NCBI GenBank assembly: GCA_019649035.1
Contig: BMAT01004195.1
Span: 82,817 to 139,946 of the forward strand
Length of the DNA stretch: 57,130 nucleotides
Reading direction: 5' to 3'
DNA from: Elysia marginata
Taxonomy: Eukaryota > Mollusca > Gastropoda > Plakobranchidae
Part shown: positions 1 to 12,870 of the stretch, piece by piece
Position numbering within the stretch: the first letter of the stretch is position 1
How the letters are laid out: the number at the start of each line of letters is the position of its first letter
Notes under the pieces: model-generated
Told to the model about the DNA's origin: nothing
Seen by the model: the letters and a program-made list of their open reading frames with translations, nothing else
The model's database searches: none
Position numbers and translations under genes: made by a program

Positions 1-598
1 GAACAAACCGAAATCCTTTCTTGAGCGTTACAAGATAACGCCGTGCATCCACGGTTCTTTTTTACCGTGTCTATCTCACTTATTCATGTGTCGAGAAAAA
101 AGAAGAACCATATCGTTGCTTCTGCGACACAGTCCGTTGTAGAATATGGGGCTAAAACTTAACTTTTGTCAAATTAGTGATAATATGTGAGTCTATATAA
201 TTTGGAATAAATACAGAACCCGACGCTAACGTTACATAAATAGAACCTCCCCTGCAACTCAAGATGATGAAAATTCTACGAAATCAAGAAAAGATTAAGA
301 TTAAATGGCGAAAGGAATAAGCAAAGTTTGCCTTTTCATGCACTACAAGATTTTATAAATTAGAAGCAAGAGGTTTGTGAAACAAATTACAATTAGCCTT
401 AAGCTGATCATAATTCTCAAATAACAACGATATCAAGGAGGACCTTCACATCTTCTCAAGATAACCACTTAATTGTGAAAAAACGTGACTTTCAAGCACC
501 CGCAATTGGTAGATCTCAGTGTCGAAAATTGCTCGTTGACTGTTACAGCAGGGCATGTAGAAATAAGCTGCGAAAAACATCAGCTCCGATAAACCTCA
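1..598. other. AT-rich non-coding stretch
   Basis: I see no gene, repeat array or RNA gene in this stretch. All frames are broken at short intervals. Confidence 0.5.
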
Positions 599-635
599 CG
601 GATTTACCGGCGGCTGACAATCAAACTCAACTACT

Positions 636-672
636 GTAGGAGCAGGGCGCGTGCGCAGTCACGCACGAAATT
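636..672. promoter_or_regulatory. CpG-dense patch with NRF1-like motif
   Basis: A small CpG-rich patch in AT-rich DNA holds GCGCGTGCGCA, close to the palindromic NRF1 consensus, followed by further GTGCGC/CACGCAC words. Such sites often mark animal promoters. No convincing first exon lies next to it on either strand, so a promoter is only a possibility. Confidence 0.2.
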
Positions 673-793
673 TCTTCTCACACTGTTAACTGATTTTCTT
701 GCTGGTGTGTCTGTCACTCCCTAGTTTTGTCTATTTACATCAAGGACTGTTTGTTTGGGACTTTACTTTTGTTTTCTTTTGCCCACAGTCCTA

Positions 794-858
794 TCTTCTT
801 CTTTCTTCTTTTTCTTCTTCTTCTTCTTCTTCTTCTTCTTCTTCTTCTTCTTCTTCTT
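794..858. repeat. (TTC)n microsatellite
   Basis: Almost pure TTC/CTT triplets. The serine-rich open frame read across it (699-929) is a product of the repeat and not a gene. Confidence 0.95.
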
Positions 859-1046
859 GTGTTACTTTATTCAAATATGAAGTAGAAGTCAAAACATTTG
901 GAGTATACCTACACAGCAAATACAGATAACAAACGAAGCATATAATACATTAAGACCTAAATAATATGTGATAAAACTTGCAACCTATCACTCTCCGATG
1001 AAGAAAAAAAATAACGTCATAAATCTAGAGTTGTATTGTTTTCCAT

Positions 1047-1130
1047 TCTCTCTCTCTGTCTCTCTGTCTCTCTGTCTCTCTGTCTCAGTCTCTGTCTATC
1101 TGTCTGTTTGTCTGTCTGTCTCTTAGTCTT
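1047..1130. repeat. CT/CTGT-rich simple repeat
   Basis: TC dinucleotides drifting into TCTG units with interruptions. Confidence 0.9.
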
Positions 1131-1257
1131 CTCTTTTCCCCCTTTTTCCTTTTTATAAGTTCACGCAGACGGAAACCACGTTACCCAAAATCCGAATATA
1201 TTCTCCCTCTTTGTATCTATCCATACTCTATCGTTCTGTCTAGTTTTTTTCCTATCA

Positions 1258-1382
1258 CTCACTCACTACCTATCTACCTATCTATATATATATATATATC
1301 TCTCTCTCTCTATCTATCTATGTATCTATCTATATATCTATATCTTTATCTATCTATTTATCTATGTATGTATCTATCTAAT
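1258..1382. repeat. Compound TATC / TA / TC microsatellite
   Basis: CTAT units, then a short (TA)n run, then (TC)n, then TATC units again. Confidence 0.9.
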
Positions 1383-2087
1383 TTTTGGGTCACTCTACCT
1401 GCATTTCTATCTGTGTACCTAACATGTGTTAACAATCAATAACTTTACATAATACATGTTTAACAAGCGCCATAGACCAGATTTCTAAAATATGAAAATG
1501 TTCAGGACCCAACTTGTTCTTTATTTTTTAGAGCTTGAAAAAAAAAGAAAAAAGTTGAATCTCGGATAAACTGATTGTCTTTTTCTGTTTTCAATTTTAT
1601 TTACGAATTTTAACAAAAATACCCATAAGTTTTTATCCACAGCGTTAATTTCTCTTGTTGTTGTATGTAACAAATTTACGCTACATAAAAGTCCAAGGAA
1701 GATAAATTTTTGTGTTCTTGTAAAGTAGAAACTTGGTCTGTCAGAGATAGCTAGGAAAGTCTCTATATAGCACATTTGAACGCTCGATCACAACATTTAG
1801 AAGCGTTCTGGCTGTAAGCGACTTAGGTCTGTCAACCGATTCACAGCAAATTAAGTGGTTACCGCGTACCAAAGGTCACACTGTTTCGTAGCAATAACGA
1901 GGAAAAAATTAACACCACTTAAAAGCAACTGTATTGTTTTTTATTGTGACACGTATACATTCTTGTCTCAGAAGTTAGTATACAAAACTAATTTAGCACA
2001 AGCTGTACTTGTATTGAAATTGGTTTGTAGCAGCTCACGAAGTGTCAACATCGACGACGTTACACGTAACGAGAAAAGGGGAGTGAT

Positions 2088-2175
2088 AGCAAGAGAGAGA
2101 GAAGGGGAGAGAGAGCGATAGACAGAAAGATAGAAAGAGAGTGTGTGTGTATGTGTGAGAGAGAGAAAGAGGAAG
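2088..2175. repeat. GA-rich repeat with a (GT)n core
   Basis: GAGA tract with GATAGA variants and a short GTGTGTGTATGTGTG segment. Open frames on both strands here are repeat-driven. Confidence 0.9.
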
Positions 2176-2179
2176 AACA

Positions 2180-4270
2180 AACACAAATAAAATGTCGAAA
2201 ACTCTTTTTTACTATTGCGTCATGCCAATAATAATTGCTTTTTAACAATTGCATGTATTGATATTCTTTTCACCACACCTCTCGAATCATCCATTCTTTA
2301 TAAAGAAAGCTTAGTTGTTTTTTTTTAACTCTACCATCGTCATGTTCAACTCACCCTTTTCGGTTTTTAAAAAAATAAATGTCATGCATATCTTCAAAGG
2401 ACAAAATTATTGTTGCAAAAGACCTAAGGGTAGGTGTTTTGTAGGTGAAAAGCGCTGTTTTACGAGCATTTAAACTTTTTATCATTTTAAATATTGATAA
2501 AATTCACCGAAGTGTAGGATTTCTCAATGCCTTAAAACGTTTTTGTTTTATTCTTAGCGATTATAAAAAGAGAACCCCCGGCTTTTACCAGCTATTTAGG
2601 TTTATCATTTTGATTTTTTGTATATAATGTGATGAGACGGTTACAGCGGCCCATAGTCAAAATGTCACATTGTTTAAAAAAAGTAAAAGATGGCATGATA
2701 ATTGTCTATAATGTCTTTCCATTGGAACTTTTTCAAAACATTTAAAATATTCCAGAATTTTGACTTTCCACACAAGCAAGATGGTATTCCAAAGAGTATA
2801 CAAAGAAAAGTTCACAAATAGACATTATCTCAAGGGAAAAAAAAATCTCAATTATGTCATGCCCGCAGCATGGTTTATAATTATGACTTCGTTTTAAAAT
2901 GATGCCATTTTCTATTTTTGAAAAAAGGGAAAGTAGATCAGGTGGTTATCCACTTATTCGAATAGATCAATTTAAAATGCTGAGGAAGTATGGCACAAAA
3001 TTGCACGCAAAACACAGCAACGCAGAGTACAACGAAGGGATGGAGTGAGGGGAATCGAGTCGCATTGCGAAGTTTTTTCCTGTCGATTGCGAAACTGAAT
3101 CTTGCGGTTTTTGTTTTTTATTTTGTTTTATTTTTAGCACTGATGCCTCGGTATAAACCGATTACAAGATTAGACCAAATGTTTATTCTCTTGTCTCTCT
3201 GTCTCTCAGTGTGTGACTCTCTCTCCCTGTCTCTTTCTATCTATCTCTCACTCATTTAATCTACATTTGGCCTAGACAGATTCTTTACGACCAGGATAGG
3301 TTTCTACGAGATCTACAGTATATTACTTAGGCATGGATAACAATGATACTCACACTATTTATTTTTTATGTCCGATTGAAATTGTCATTACATTGCACAA
3401 CTTGAAATTTAAAATGATTATAGTTGATATATTACTATGTCTTAAAATGAATATAGCCCATGTCAAAATAAGATGTATTTTACATTTCTGAATTCATTTC
3501 CTACTATTAATAGTTATCTATGATGATTTGAAAAATATACCTCTCAACAGATGACCAACGCAAGCGTAATGGGCAATGCTTAACACTGTGCAAGCGGATA
3601 CAATAATCGAATGGTTTTGTCAGATTGTATTAACATGTCAACTTGTGGGGATTTTTTTAAAACTCAGATTACAATAAGCAACGTGTTAATGATTCGCTGG
3701 CTTAGTGCTATACTGATGATACATCTTTTCCTCGAGGAAACATTTTATGGTGATCTCAAGCTTCTTATGATCTTTTGATAATACGGAAGTGATGAAATTG
3801 AAAAAAAAGGGGGTAGTGATTTCACTCCATGAACTCAAAAGAAATACTAAAATACTCTAGCAATTTTAAAAAGTCACTGAATTCGATTGGAAAAAGACAA
3901 ATTAAACGTTCATGTCAAATAACTTTAATTGTGTCAACTATTGGAAAGTCGGAGACTATATTTCTGATGGCTATTACCTAACTTAGGAGTTTGTTTACTT
4001 CGTGTACATTTTTCTTTTTTACCGTCTATGAGTTGGTTTTCTATCGAAAAAAAATATCTTGACGTAAAGCATAAATGTGCTTATTTATTTTAGAAAGCAA
4101 AAAGAAATAAGAGAAAATATAAAGATTATTTTGCAACACATTTTGTCTAAAATTGTTTTGCTTTCATAAAAAAACTTTACCTTCTGGGATGTATCAAAAG
4201 AATAGTTGAATAGATCATGGCATATTACAGACTCAATAATCTACATCTTTTCGCCAGCAGGTCAATTCAA
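2180..4270. other. AT-rich non-coding stretch
   Basis: No gene recognised. The only structured parts are a CT-rich repeat at about 3193-3252 and scattered A or T runs. The 2445-2627 and 2990-3259 open frames lack coding-like composition; the second runs into the CT repeat. Confidence 0.45.
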
Positions 4271-6110
4271 CTTTTAGTTGGACTCTTTCAGACGAAAAGT
4301 AACTTCAACGCCAATTTACTTATCACCTGTTATGACGTATTTTAACAATTTGTTTACTTTTGGTTTGTTTACACACTTTGCTGTTTTTGCGAAAAATTGC
4401 GTTAACTATTATTCTTCGTTTTATTTAACATTCCCTCAGCGTTTCTATGTTGTGTATACGGAGACAGCCCTGTTCTATGCCATAGAATGTTGGGGAGGGG
4501 TGTGAAAGAGGTTAAAAGGCTATCATATGGCTATTATAGCTGGAGAAGAAGAAGAAGAAAAAAAGGGAGAATATGGCAATTAGGAAGGGGGTATCATTTC
4601 GGGCGTAAATGGGAATAGTTCAAAACGAAAGATTGATGGTATAAAGGAGAGTATAAATCCAAGGGAAGAAGAAAGAAGAAAAAAAGTAATTCGACGGAAA
4701 AAATACAAGGATGATTTAAAAAAATCAATCAAAAAGAAATTTTAAAAAGTATAACTAACAAAACAGATTTACTTAGATAAAAAAAACTTGGAAATAAGTA
4801 CTATAAATAAACAAAAATAAAAGAAAGAATATTATGAGTAAAAGTAAAAACGGAAATGAAAAAGGAGAGTTTAAAAAGTTTTAAAAGAAAAATAAGCTTA
4901 ATAGACCCCATTTGTTAGAGCCAAAACTTGTAATCTCAGAGAAACCGCTACCCACCTTTACCCCCATAAAATAGGAATGTTCTTTTTTTTTAAAATATGC
5001 TAACAATGTTAAAACCGCTTTGAAATACAGAAATGAGATTTAAAGCTCAATGCATAATCTTTGATGATATCAACAAGAAGCGTAGGCCTACATTGTTTTT
5101 TCATTCATTTTTCCTTACATGATTGATCACTTTCATTGTTTTTCTTTGTAAATATTGAAATGCTTTAAGGTCTTACAGCCGATTTACCTGACTTTTTGTC
5201 TAATTAAACGATATGAACAAAATGCTTTTAGCTTCTTTTAATATCTGCATATTTACACATTTGTGTACAGCTATAATAACTATTCAGTTTAGCTTTTATT
5301 AAAAAAAAACCCATTAAAGTTTTCAGTTGCATGCGCTTTTCGCACCAGAACCAATCGGCGGCCCTTGATTGTTAAAACTTTCGCTATGTTAGGGCGTATA
5401 TTTATAGCGATTAATTGTTCTAAGTCCATAGAGGCAGCTTTAATAATGTTCATGATCAATATAAGATGTTCACATGAATTAGAAATACTGAGCCCGAGAA
5501 AACACAATTAATTAAAGAACTTTTTTCAGAAGTGTTCCTAATTTAAAGTTGCTTCTTTGCTCTATAAAACTATAATTATATTACGGGGTTGTACTGTTTT
5601 GTGTCCGTCTGTAACATGAATAATCTGCAATCTATAATTCCCAAAGGAAATATCTCTGCCTTTCCGCTTGCCCTTCAGGCTAATCATGACCCGCTAATTT
5701 TTGCTTTTTATATCGAAAATTCTTACGGTAAAAAAAATTATAATTTGATGAATTTGAAGTAGTACTTTAAATTAAAAAAAAAATTAACATAGTCTAATTT
5801 TTACAGTTATGTATTTACGTTTCTCTCCTGAAATTAAAAAAAGCTAAAAAATTGAATTTTGTTTACATTTAAAATACAACAGTGCTTCTAAAAAGATGGA
5901 AAGATGAATGATTACCTCCTTGTTCTTTTTGGTGTCGCTTGCAATGTCCAAGAAGAAGATCAAGGAAAATTATACCGGTATTCACACATGTTAAAGAATT
6001 TACAAAGTTTATGACAAAACGATTTTGTTCATGTGCATTGGATTTTTTAAAAAAGCGGTTGACTTGAGAAAATCGAATGCGTAATACAGGTTCATCTGAA
6101 TTGGTTTTGT
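4271..6110. other. AT-rich stretch with a degenerate purine-rich segment
   Basis: From about 4540 to 4900 the plus strand is strongly A/G-rich and looks like a decayed GAA/AAG repeat. The 4278-4505 and 5289-5507 (minus) open frames match nothing I recognise. A patch at 5345-5370 holds CCAATCGG and CGGCGGC words, with no exon nearby. Confidence 0.4.
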
Positions 6111-6222
6111 TACTGTGCCACGCGCCTGGGCAATCTGCGACGAGCACTCCAGGTGACACTACCAGCGTCAACACCTCGCGTCGCTACCCACTTCGCGTGC
6201 TTTGTCGGCTATGATTACCCGT

Positions 6223-6376
6223 CTCATCTCTCTCTCTCTCCCCTCTCTCAATCTCTCACTCATGTCCTGCTCAGAGGCGCAATCCCTTCCATCCACTAGC
6301 TAGCTGTTTTCACCCTCTCTCTCTCTTTGTCTCTCTCTCTCTCTCTGTCTCTCCCTCTCCCCTCTCTTTCCCTCTC
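6223..6376. repeat. CT-rich simple repeats in two blocks
   Basis: Two CT/CTGT tracts are separated by about 50 bp of ordinary sequence. They follow a GC-richer patch at 6115-6215 in which no exon could be supported on either strand. Confidence 0.85.
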
Positions 6377-7135
6377 TTGCCTGTTTTCTCTAACTCAGTC
6401 TGCACCTGTTCTCTGTCCCTACATAACCATTTCTTACTCTCTGTCTCTACTTATCTATATTTTCAGATTATTTTTCTCTGTCCTCGCCGGTTGTTCCTGT
6501 TGTGACACAATGACTGACCGGCCGGCAGGAAAAGAAACACAGCTTGTCATATCACATTAAGACATTCTACAACACAAAGGTTGTACAAATGCAATTATGC
6601 GTAATACCAACCTGCTAAACTTAGACACAAACAAAATAGACATGTTCCAGATGGTCTATACAATCATTTTCTACAAACCTGTTTTCATATCCTACTATCT
6701 TTTTTCATTTCAACAAATTTAAAAAATTAAAAACGCGACTAAGTTTGACCACGAAATAAACATTTACGTTTGGAGATCCAGAACTGGTTCGTTCACTTCC
6801 ATTGACACAACTATGATTCCTCAAAATTAAATTTTGTTAATGATATCTTAGTTTGTACAATTTTTATTTGGAAAAAATAGTTATTGACTTTGCGTTGGAT
6901 TTCTTTCATTCAATAAACGCAGTGTGATATTGCCGCATAAGTAGGCATATTTGAAGAATAGGCTTATTATGCCTTTTCATGCTTTTTTGTTGTTTTTACA
7001 AAACAATAAAGTAGCTACACACCTACATTTACTAACAACTACGCTTACTTTCGACAACTTAATAACAAGGTCTTGCACATGGAAATGGGCCAAATAGTGC
7101 AACCTTAGGTCAAAGGTAAAAGATGATTACAGTGA

Positions 7136-7327
7136 GAAAGGCCTGGAGCACGCACTCTGACCGACCTACCGATGTGGGTACCGGACAGTCAGGTAGAACG
7201 GAGGGGACTGTATCTTAACCTACCTGAACCTACAAGTGACCCATTCACATGGTGTGGGGTGGACCCAAGTAACAGACCTACAGTTAGAGCACGATCTTCT
7301 TGTCATACTGGGGAAATCTTCCCCTGA
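7136..7327 (+). other. GC-richer pocket with an open, coding-like frame (possible exon or old repeat)
   Basis: I do not recognise the product. A frame of 63 codons is open from just after a stop at 7133 to TGA at 7325-7327. It has an internal ATG and reads with mixed, coding-like composition (for example LPMWVPDSQVERRG and PTSDPFTWCGVDPSNRP). A second frame is also open over the latter half (about 7203-7353) and ends ...HDLLVILGKSSPEALQQLIE. Two open frames in one GC-rich pocket fit either an exon or a fragment of an interspersed repeat. The pocket contrasts with the AT-rich flanks. No convincing splice sites or family motifs were found. Confidence 0.2.
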
Positions 7328-7399
7328 AGCGCTACAACAATTAATAGAAGTTTAATGACGATTGGCATGGTTCACCCTGGCCGCGGACCTAGGGGGGTT

Positions 7400-9940
7400 T
7401 TGACACAGACCCGGTGCCTTAGTTAATCTTTTTGATTCTGAACGAGACATATTTAAGATAAGATTGGGATTTGCAAGTTTCTTGCGTTTGATAACAGTTA
7501 TACGTTGTAAAGTAAACCGAATTCCTATGCTTTGTGTAGCTTGTTTTGAAACTGAACCTCCTTCTCATTATTCTAAAACAGAATCAATATAGCACTTCAT
7601 TTTTTCATAGTTGGTGGCATTAGCTTCTTTTGATTCAGAGTTTTCAAATGTTAACTTGTCGAGCAGTGTGAAAATGTTTTGTATTATCTTTAAGGCTTAC
7701 CAAAAAATTCTTTCGGACACCTTGACAACTGGGCTATTGTAATAACTATCAAATACAAGATAAGAATAACAGATCATATCTAAGCGTATTTTGTTTAGCT
7801 CACATTCTTCTTTATGCAAATAATTCCATAGCTTTGCTTTTCTCAGATATAAAATCCTATGAATGCTTATCCTTTGCTATCAATAAAACTATTCGGCTTT
7901 TCACTACAATAATAGATTTTTTAACAAATTGCTATAAAAAGTTTCTATTTGCGCAAATCAAAGCCTGATAAATCTCTAGTTTCTGATTATAGTACTTATT
8001 TATTTCAAGGCGCATTTCCTTTAGTTGTGGATATCAATTGTCAGCTTTAAGGAAGTGCTCCCTCGCGACTCTTTGGAGCGGAGGGTTTAGTAGTGTTCGA
8101 TTAATTTTACTAACAGCATGCCTAACTGACAAAACGTACATTATTAGCCAAAAATGTCTAACAACACAAATTTAATATGAAGTAGTTATTCTTTATTTGT
8201 CAATGTATCGTACCGTGCAGCATGGCAGCATGAATCAAGAAAAATTATCTAATCATCTAATCAAACCGGGTCGCAAAAAGAATAGAAAGCAGAGGGGAAA
8301 AATTGTCAGCTTTAAAATCATAGACACAAAATAGTCTTTATAGTATATCATCAGCCTTCACTCTAGTTGAATTCATAATTTCACGATTCATATCTGTCTA
8401 GAATTCAGAAAAGAAGCCATAGTTTACTATGCATAAAAGGCAGGCGAAATAACATAGAAAAGGAAAGAATCAGTGTCACAAGATAAGTCTAACTAAGTTC
8501 TTCATACATACTGGGATCTGAAAGGAAAGGCTAATGTATATCTCTCTGACATATTCAACAATATTTGCCAATGCATTTTTTTATCAACAACACAAAGTCG
8601 TTAATACTCGCGGCATGCAAAAAACAAAAAAACAAAACAAAACCAAAAAAAAAAACTCGTTCTTCAAACAGGACTCGAACTTCAAGAACAAAAAACTTAA
8701 TAAGTAATAGGATATATATATCCATCAGGTTAATATCAGATTTAGTATGAATAAAAAAAATTGGTTTATGAGGTTTTAAGAAATGGTAGCAGAGTAACAG
8801 ATGGAATGTTACTAGGGATAAATGTTTTAAAAAGTCCCTGAATAGCTTCAAGACTAGCCAGTTTTTTTATCTCGCTAAAATAGAAAAGTGTAAACATTGG
8901 AGTGATCCAAACTTAGTTTAGATAAAATTGCATTAAGTGGTTTCCTCATAATCTTTAGAGTAGCCGAAAAAGTTATAACTATTGTCTACACATGTTGACA
9001 AAATTAGTGTAACGGTGTCCTCACCTAAGAGTAGAGTATCTTGCTTATTGGACTCACGTATCTATTTTGTGCAAATTACAAACAAATTTTAGGAGATTAA
9101 TACGGTTTTTTGTGCAGTACATGTTTTTTTTTTACTGTACCATGTTATGCAGAGAGCAACTTTGAGCATTTCCTTTCTTTTTTTTTTCTTGTAAAAATAA
9201 TTATTCTTTTAACTTAAGAACGACTAGAAAAAAAATAAGATCTCTGGTTATAAGCCAGTTTTAAGTATTTCATATTACAAAGGTAAATGAAAACACCGAA
9301 AAATGCCGTAAAGTCAGCAATAAAGATAAGCCTTAAAAAACGATAGATTCCCGTGTAATAGATCCCTTGACCAAACAGCTTTATCTGTAAGCGGCTTGAA
9401 TATGGGAGGTTTTTTACGGCCCTCTACAAAACAAAGAAAGAGAGAGGAACGTGAAAACATCGGGAAAACTGTATTACTACAAAACCTGAACCAGACCAAT
9501 GGCAGGTGACCACTAAATTTATCCTACCCCCATTCTTTAAGACACTTGAATGTGTGGTTAAAGAAAAGATCAAAGTGATAATAAATCCAGTTTGGAACAT
9601 AACGGTAACAAGAAGTTTTTCTTATTATAATGATCTTTTAGAGAATGCGGTCCTTTCGTATGTTAATTTTCACCGTTCCTCGAGCTGAGAATCTAAAAAA
9701 ATTGAAAATTACATTTATTGCTTACGATTGCAAATAAATTTTTTGGAGCAGAAGGTAGAGTTTAGTTGTGGCTTAAAAAACAGTAACTCATCTACTAAAA
9801 AAGCATACAAAAAACAAGAAGCAAATACAACTTCTCTCTTTGCTTAGCTGACGGGTTGATAAAAAGTAGTTTTAGAGCAGCAAAAAACTAGTGATATTAA
9901 TATTTTCCACAATACTTGTTTTTATTATAATGATCATAGC
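7400..9940. other. AT-rich non-coding stretch
   Basis: Nothing recognised. It has an A-rich segment near 8618-8660 and T runs near 9120 and 9180. The open frames at 8555-8851 (minus), 9314-9499 (minus) and 9506-9688 have no family motifs. Confidence 0.45.
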
Positions 9941-10195
9941 TTTTCTTGTTGTTGTTGTTGCTATTGTTGTTAGTGTAGTAGTAGTAGTAGTAGTAGTAGT
10001 TGTTGTTGTTGTTGTTGTTGTTCTTCTTCTTCTTCTTCTTCTTCTTCTCAATTTTAAAAAAAATATTGACATTTTTATTGTTTTATTGTCATCATTATTA
10101 TTGTCACCATCAACATGATCCTCATCATCATTATTAATGCAATCGTTATTATTGTTATTTTTATCACCATTAATGTCGTTATTGTTACTACGCTC
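9940..10195. repeat. Compound trinucleotide block: TTG, GTA, TTG, TTC, then ATT/ATC-rich
   Basis: The motif switches several times in about 100 bp: (TTG)n, then (GTA)n to about 10000, (TTG)n to about 10021 and (TTC)n to about 10048. A looser ATT/ATC-rich tail follows to about 10190. The poly-V/L and poly-T/R open frames here are artefacts. Confidence 0.9.
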
Positions 10196-10563
10196 TCAAT
10201 TTAAAAAAACCTCTCTGTAAACAAAAAGGCACGCATTTTCCGTGGCCATGAACTGGTCATTGATTTCTCATAATTAGTGAAATGAAACTTTGTGAGGGCA
10301 AGCAGAATGAACAAAACTACCAAACTATCCAGTCTAGTAGCGCTGTACTCTTGATCTTGTGATGTATGCCGTCTTGTTCTGCCCAAGATGCACTCCAACG
10401 TGTTATCTGGCGGTCCCTGGGGAGAGATTGCTAGGATGTTTATCAAGTAGGTCTTGTTAAGCTGGCCACCGATGCTTTGCATTTATGGATGACTGATGTG
10501 GTCCCTCAGTGAGCGCAACTTCCAGGTCACACTAAAATGAAATTATCCAATTGACGTTTTATC

Positions 10564-10634
10564 CCCTCTCTCTATCTCTCTCTCTATCTCTCTCTCTCTC
10601 TCTCCCCTCTATCTCTCTCTCCCCTCTCTCTCTT
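10564..10634. repeat. CT-rich simple repeat
   Basis: Nearly pure TC dinucleotides with TATC and CCCC interruptions. The preceding 10201-10482 minus-strand open frame is GC-richer than its surroundings but matches no family I know. Confidence 0.9.
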
Positions 10635-10639
10635 TACTC

Positions 10640-11690
10640 CAGCATCCTATATTTACCTCACCCCTACACTCACATAAATGCTTGCACACATTTCTTGTCC
10701 AATTGCTCAACTCTCTGCCATCCACTTTAAAATCATCTTGATGGATCTTTCTCTTTTTTTCTATAGCTGTATTAATTTCTTTTAGTCACGAAGAGCTAGC
10801 CGTGTATGCTTTCTCTTTCTTTGAGTCCCTCACTTAGCCTATCCTTCTGTCTTTTTTCTAATATTGTTTTTACTTGTTAAATATCTTCTATCAATATGCT
10901 TGTATGGCTGGTTACTATTATTTGGTTGTTTTTTTTGTTTGTCTGTCGTTGTGAGGGAATAAATAATACTAGGGAATTAGAATAATATGCAAAATGTAGA
11001 ATAATAATCAAATAATGACTTCAAGAAACGCATATCTAGCAAACTTTATCAATAAATAATTATGCATAAACTATAAATGAATCAGACAGGCATAAACCTT
11101 TACTTCGCTTTAACGTACACCATCTCTTAGTGCCGGGCGATAAGATTTAACGCCAAACAGGCATTGACGACTTTTCATCGCTGTCATGATGGATCGTCTA
11201 GAACAAGCGATTATACTTGTTTCGCTTCCCGTAAAGAAAGAATAGAAAAAAATTTGGATGAAACACTTTCCTCAGCAGAGTCTCAATGGGGTTAGAATCC
11301 AGTCTACGATCATTGGATACGTATCCCTTTACTTCACCTTTAGTGTCTCTCGCCTCTTCATTTGTATCCCCTGTGACTTTCTATACATATGTTTTTATGT
11401 CTTTTTGTAAGTACCTATTTTTATTAATTAATCCAACATCAAAATGTGTGATTGTGCATTAGAAGAGTAGTGAAAGAAAACACGGCCTCTAATTTAAGGA
11501 ATTTTAATTTTTTTCAAGTCGTCTCAAACTTTTCCGCTTTTGTTAGGTTTGGGTGCATGCATTATTTCACTGCAGGCGGTGAATCTTGAGATGAAAAGAA
11601 ATTTATAAACCCAAACCTTTTAAATTTACATTCTTAATATGACTTGAACACTAGCAGTGTGATAAAGCTAAAGCTTTACATGTTTTCCGT
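10640..11690. other. AT-rich stretch, no gene recognised
   Basis: An ATG frame at 11286 stays open for about 58 codons (MGLESSLRSLDTYPFTSPLV...) and is pyrimidine-rich. The frame beside it is also open, so I read this as compositional. Confidence 0.35.
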
Positions 11691-11759
11691 TTTCCTGCGC
11701 CAAGGATCGACCCAACAGATGAACAGCCGTATCACTTTATCTTTAACTCTTCCTTCCAG

Positions 11760-11872
11760 CCTGGCTTGGATCCACCAACCAGACAACACACGCCTCGTGC
11801 GATAAGGAAAAGGACGGCCTTTACTTAGGGCTGGACATTAGTGGTTCCAACCATTACGGTAGTGTGCAGTAG
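11760..11872 (+). CDS. Candidate 3' terminal exon, product unknown
   Basis: A pyrimidine-rich tract ending in TTCCTTCCAG (AG at 11758-11759) precedes a GC-richer block. With two leading bases the block reads 36 codons to TAG at 11870-11872. The peptide begins WLGSTNQTTHASCDKEKDGL and ends YLGLDISGSNHYGSVQ. It is polar, with two possible N-glycosylation sequons. Acceptor, GC pocket and stop together resemble a last coding exon. A second frame stays open across the same block (PTDEQPYHFIFNSSFQPGLD), which weakens the case. No upstream exon was found and no family is recognised. Confidence 0.22.
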
Positions 11873-12106
11873 CATAATTTATAAATGGATTTCCAATTTT
11901 GCTATACCAGGTTTTTTGTTAACAATAATTTTTAAATCGATTTTTTTTTATACGTCAGATCACTTTGGTAACTCTAAATGAACTTAGCTACCGTAAAGCC
12001 TTTTAGCTGTAGCACGACCACGAAACGCCAAGCTGCGAAACTGTGCTCTTTTCAAGACCAATTAGTTCATCTTTAACAGAGACAGCCTTTACACAAGTTA
12101 GACAAA

Positions 12107-12169
12107 ATGTCCAGAAGACAGTTTGAAAACGCCACCAACACGTCGCGATTCCGACGCGCAAACCAATGA
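12107..12169 (+). CDS. Very short ORF in a GC-rich pocket, doubtful
   Basis: ATG at 12107 opens a 20-codon frame, MSRRQFENATNTSRFRRANQ, with CpG-rich codons and a TGA stop just before a TATC microsatellite. The pocket (about 11990-12175) is richer in GC than its flanks. It could be part of a 5' leader or an exon edge. At this length chance is the simplest explanation. Confidence 0.1.
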   Translation: MSRRQFENATNTSRFRRANQ

Positions 12170-12176
12170 GCCATGC

Positions 12177-12190
12177 TATCTATCTGTCTG

Positions 12191-12221
<31 letters not shown>
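12177..12221. repeat. (TATC)n microsatellite running into an assembly gap
   Basis: TATC/TGTC units continue to the first N, so the gap begins inside the repeat. Confidence 0.95.
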
Positions 12222-12870
12222 NNNNNNNNNNNNNNNNNNNNNNNNNNNNNNNNNNNNNNNNNNNNNNNNNNNNNNNNNNNNNNNNNNNNNNNNNNNNNNN
12301 NNNNNNNNNNNNNNNNNNNNNNNNNNNNNNNNNNNNNNNNNNNNNNNNNNNNNNNNNNNNNNNNNNNNNNNNNNNNNNNNNNNNNNNNNNNNNNNNNNNN
12401 NNNNNNNNNNNNNNNNNNNNNNNNNNNNNNNNNNNNNNNNNNNNNNNNNNNNNNNNNNNNNNNNNNNNNNNNNNNNNNNNNNNNNNNNNNNNNNNNNNNN
12501 NNNNNNNNNNNNNNNNNNNNNNNNNNNNNNNNNNNNNNNNNNNNNNNNNNNNNNNNNNNNNNNNNNNNNNNNNNNNNNNNNNNNNNNNNNNNNNNNNNNN
12601 NNNNNNNNNNNNNNNNNNNNNNNNNNNNNNNNNNNNNNNNNNNNNNNNNNNNNNNNNNNNNNNNNNNNNNNNNNNNNNNNNNNNNNNNNNNNNNNNNNNN
12701 NNNNNNNNNNNNNNNNNNNNNNNNNNNNNNNNNNNNNNNNNNNNNNNNNNNNNNNNNNNNNNNNNNNNNNNNNNNNNNNNNNNNNNNNNNNNNNNNNNNN
12801 NNNNNNNNNNNNNNNNNNNNNNNNNNNNNNNNNNNNNNNNNNNNNNNNNNNNNNNNNNNNNNNNNNNNNN
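12222..12870. other. Assembly gap (649 N)
   Basis: A run of N. Sequence is TATC repeat on the left and CTGTCTCT repeat on the right, so a compound microsatellite probably caused the break. Long open frames predicted across the N run are meaningless. Confidence 0.99.

Noticed and set aside
6172-6214. Possible signal peptide on the minus strand (MLTLVVSPGVLVADCPG)
   Set aside because: The frame starts with GTG, not ATG, and an in-frame stop lies four codons upstream. There is no other support.
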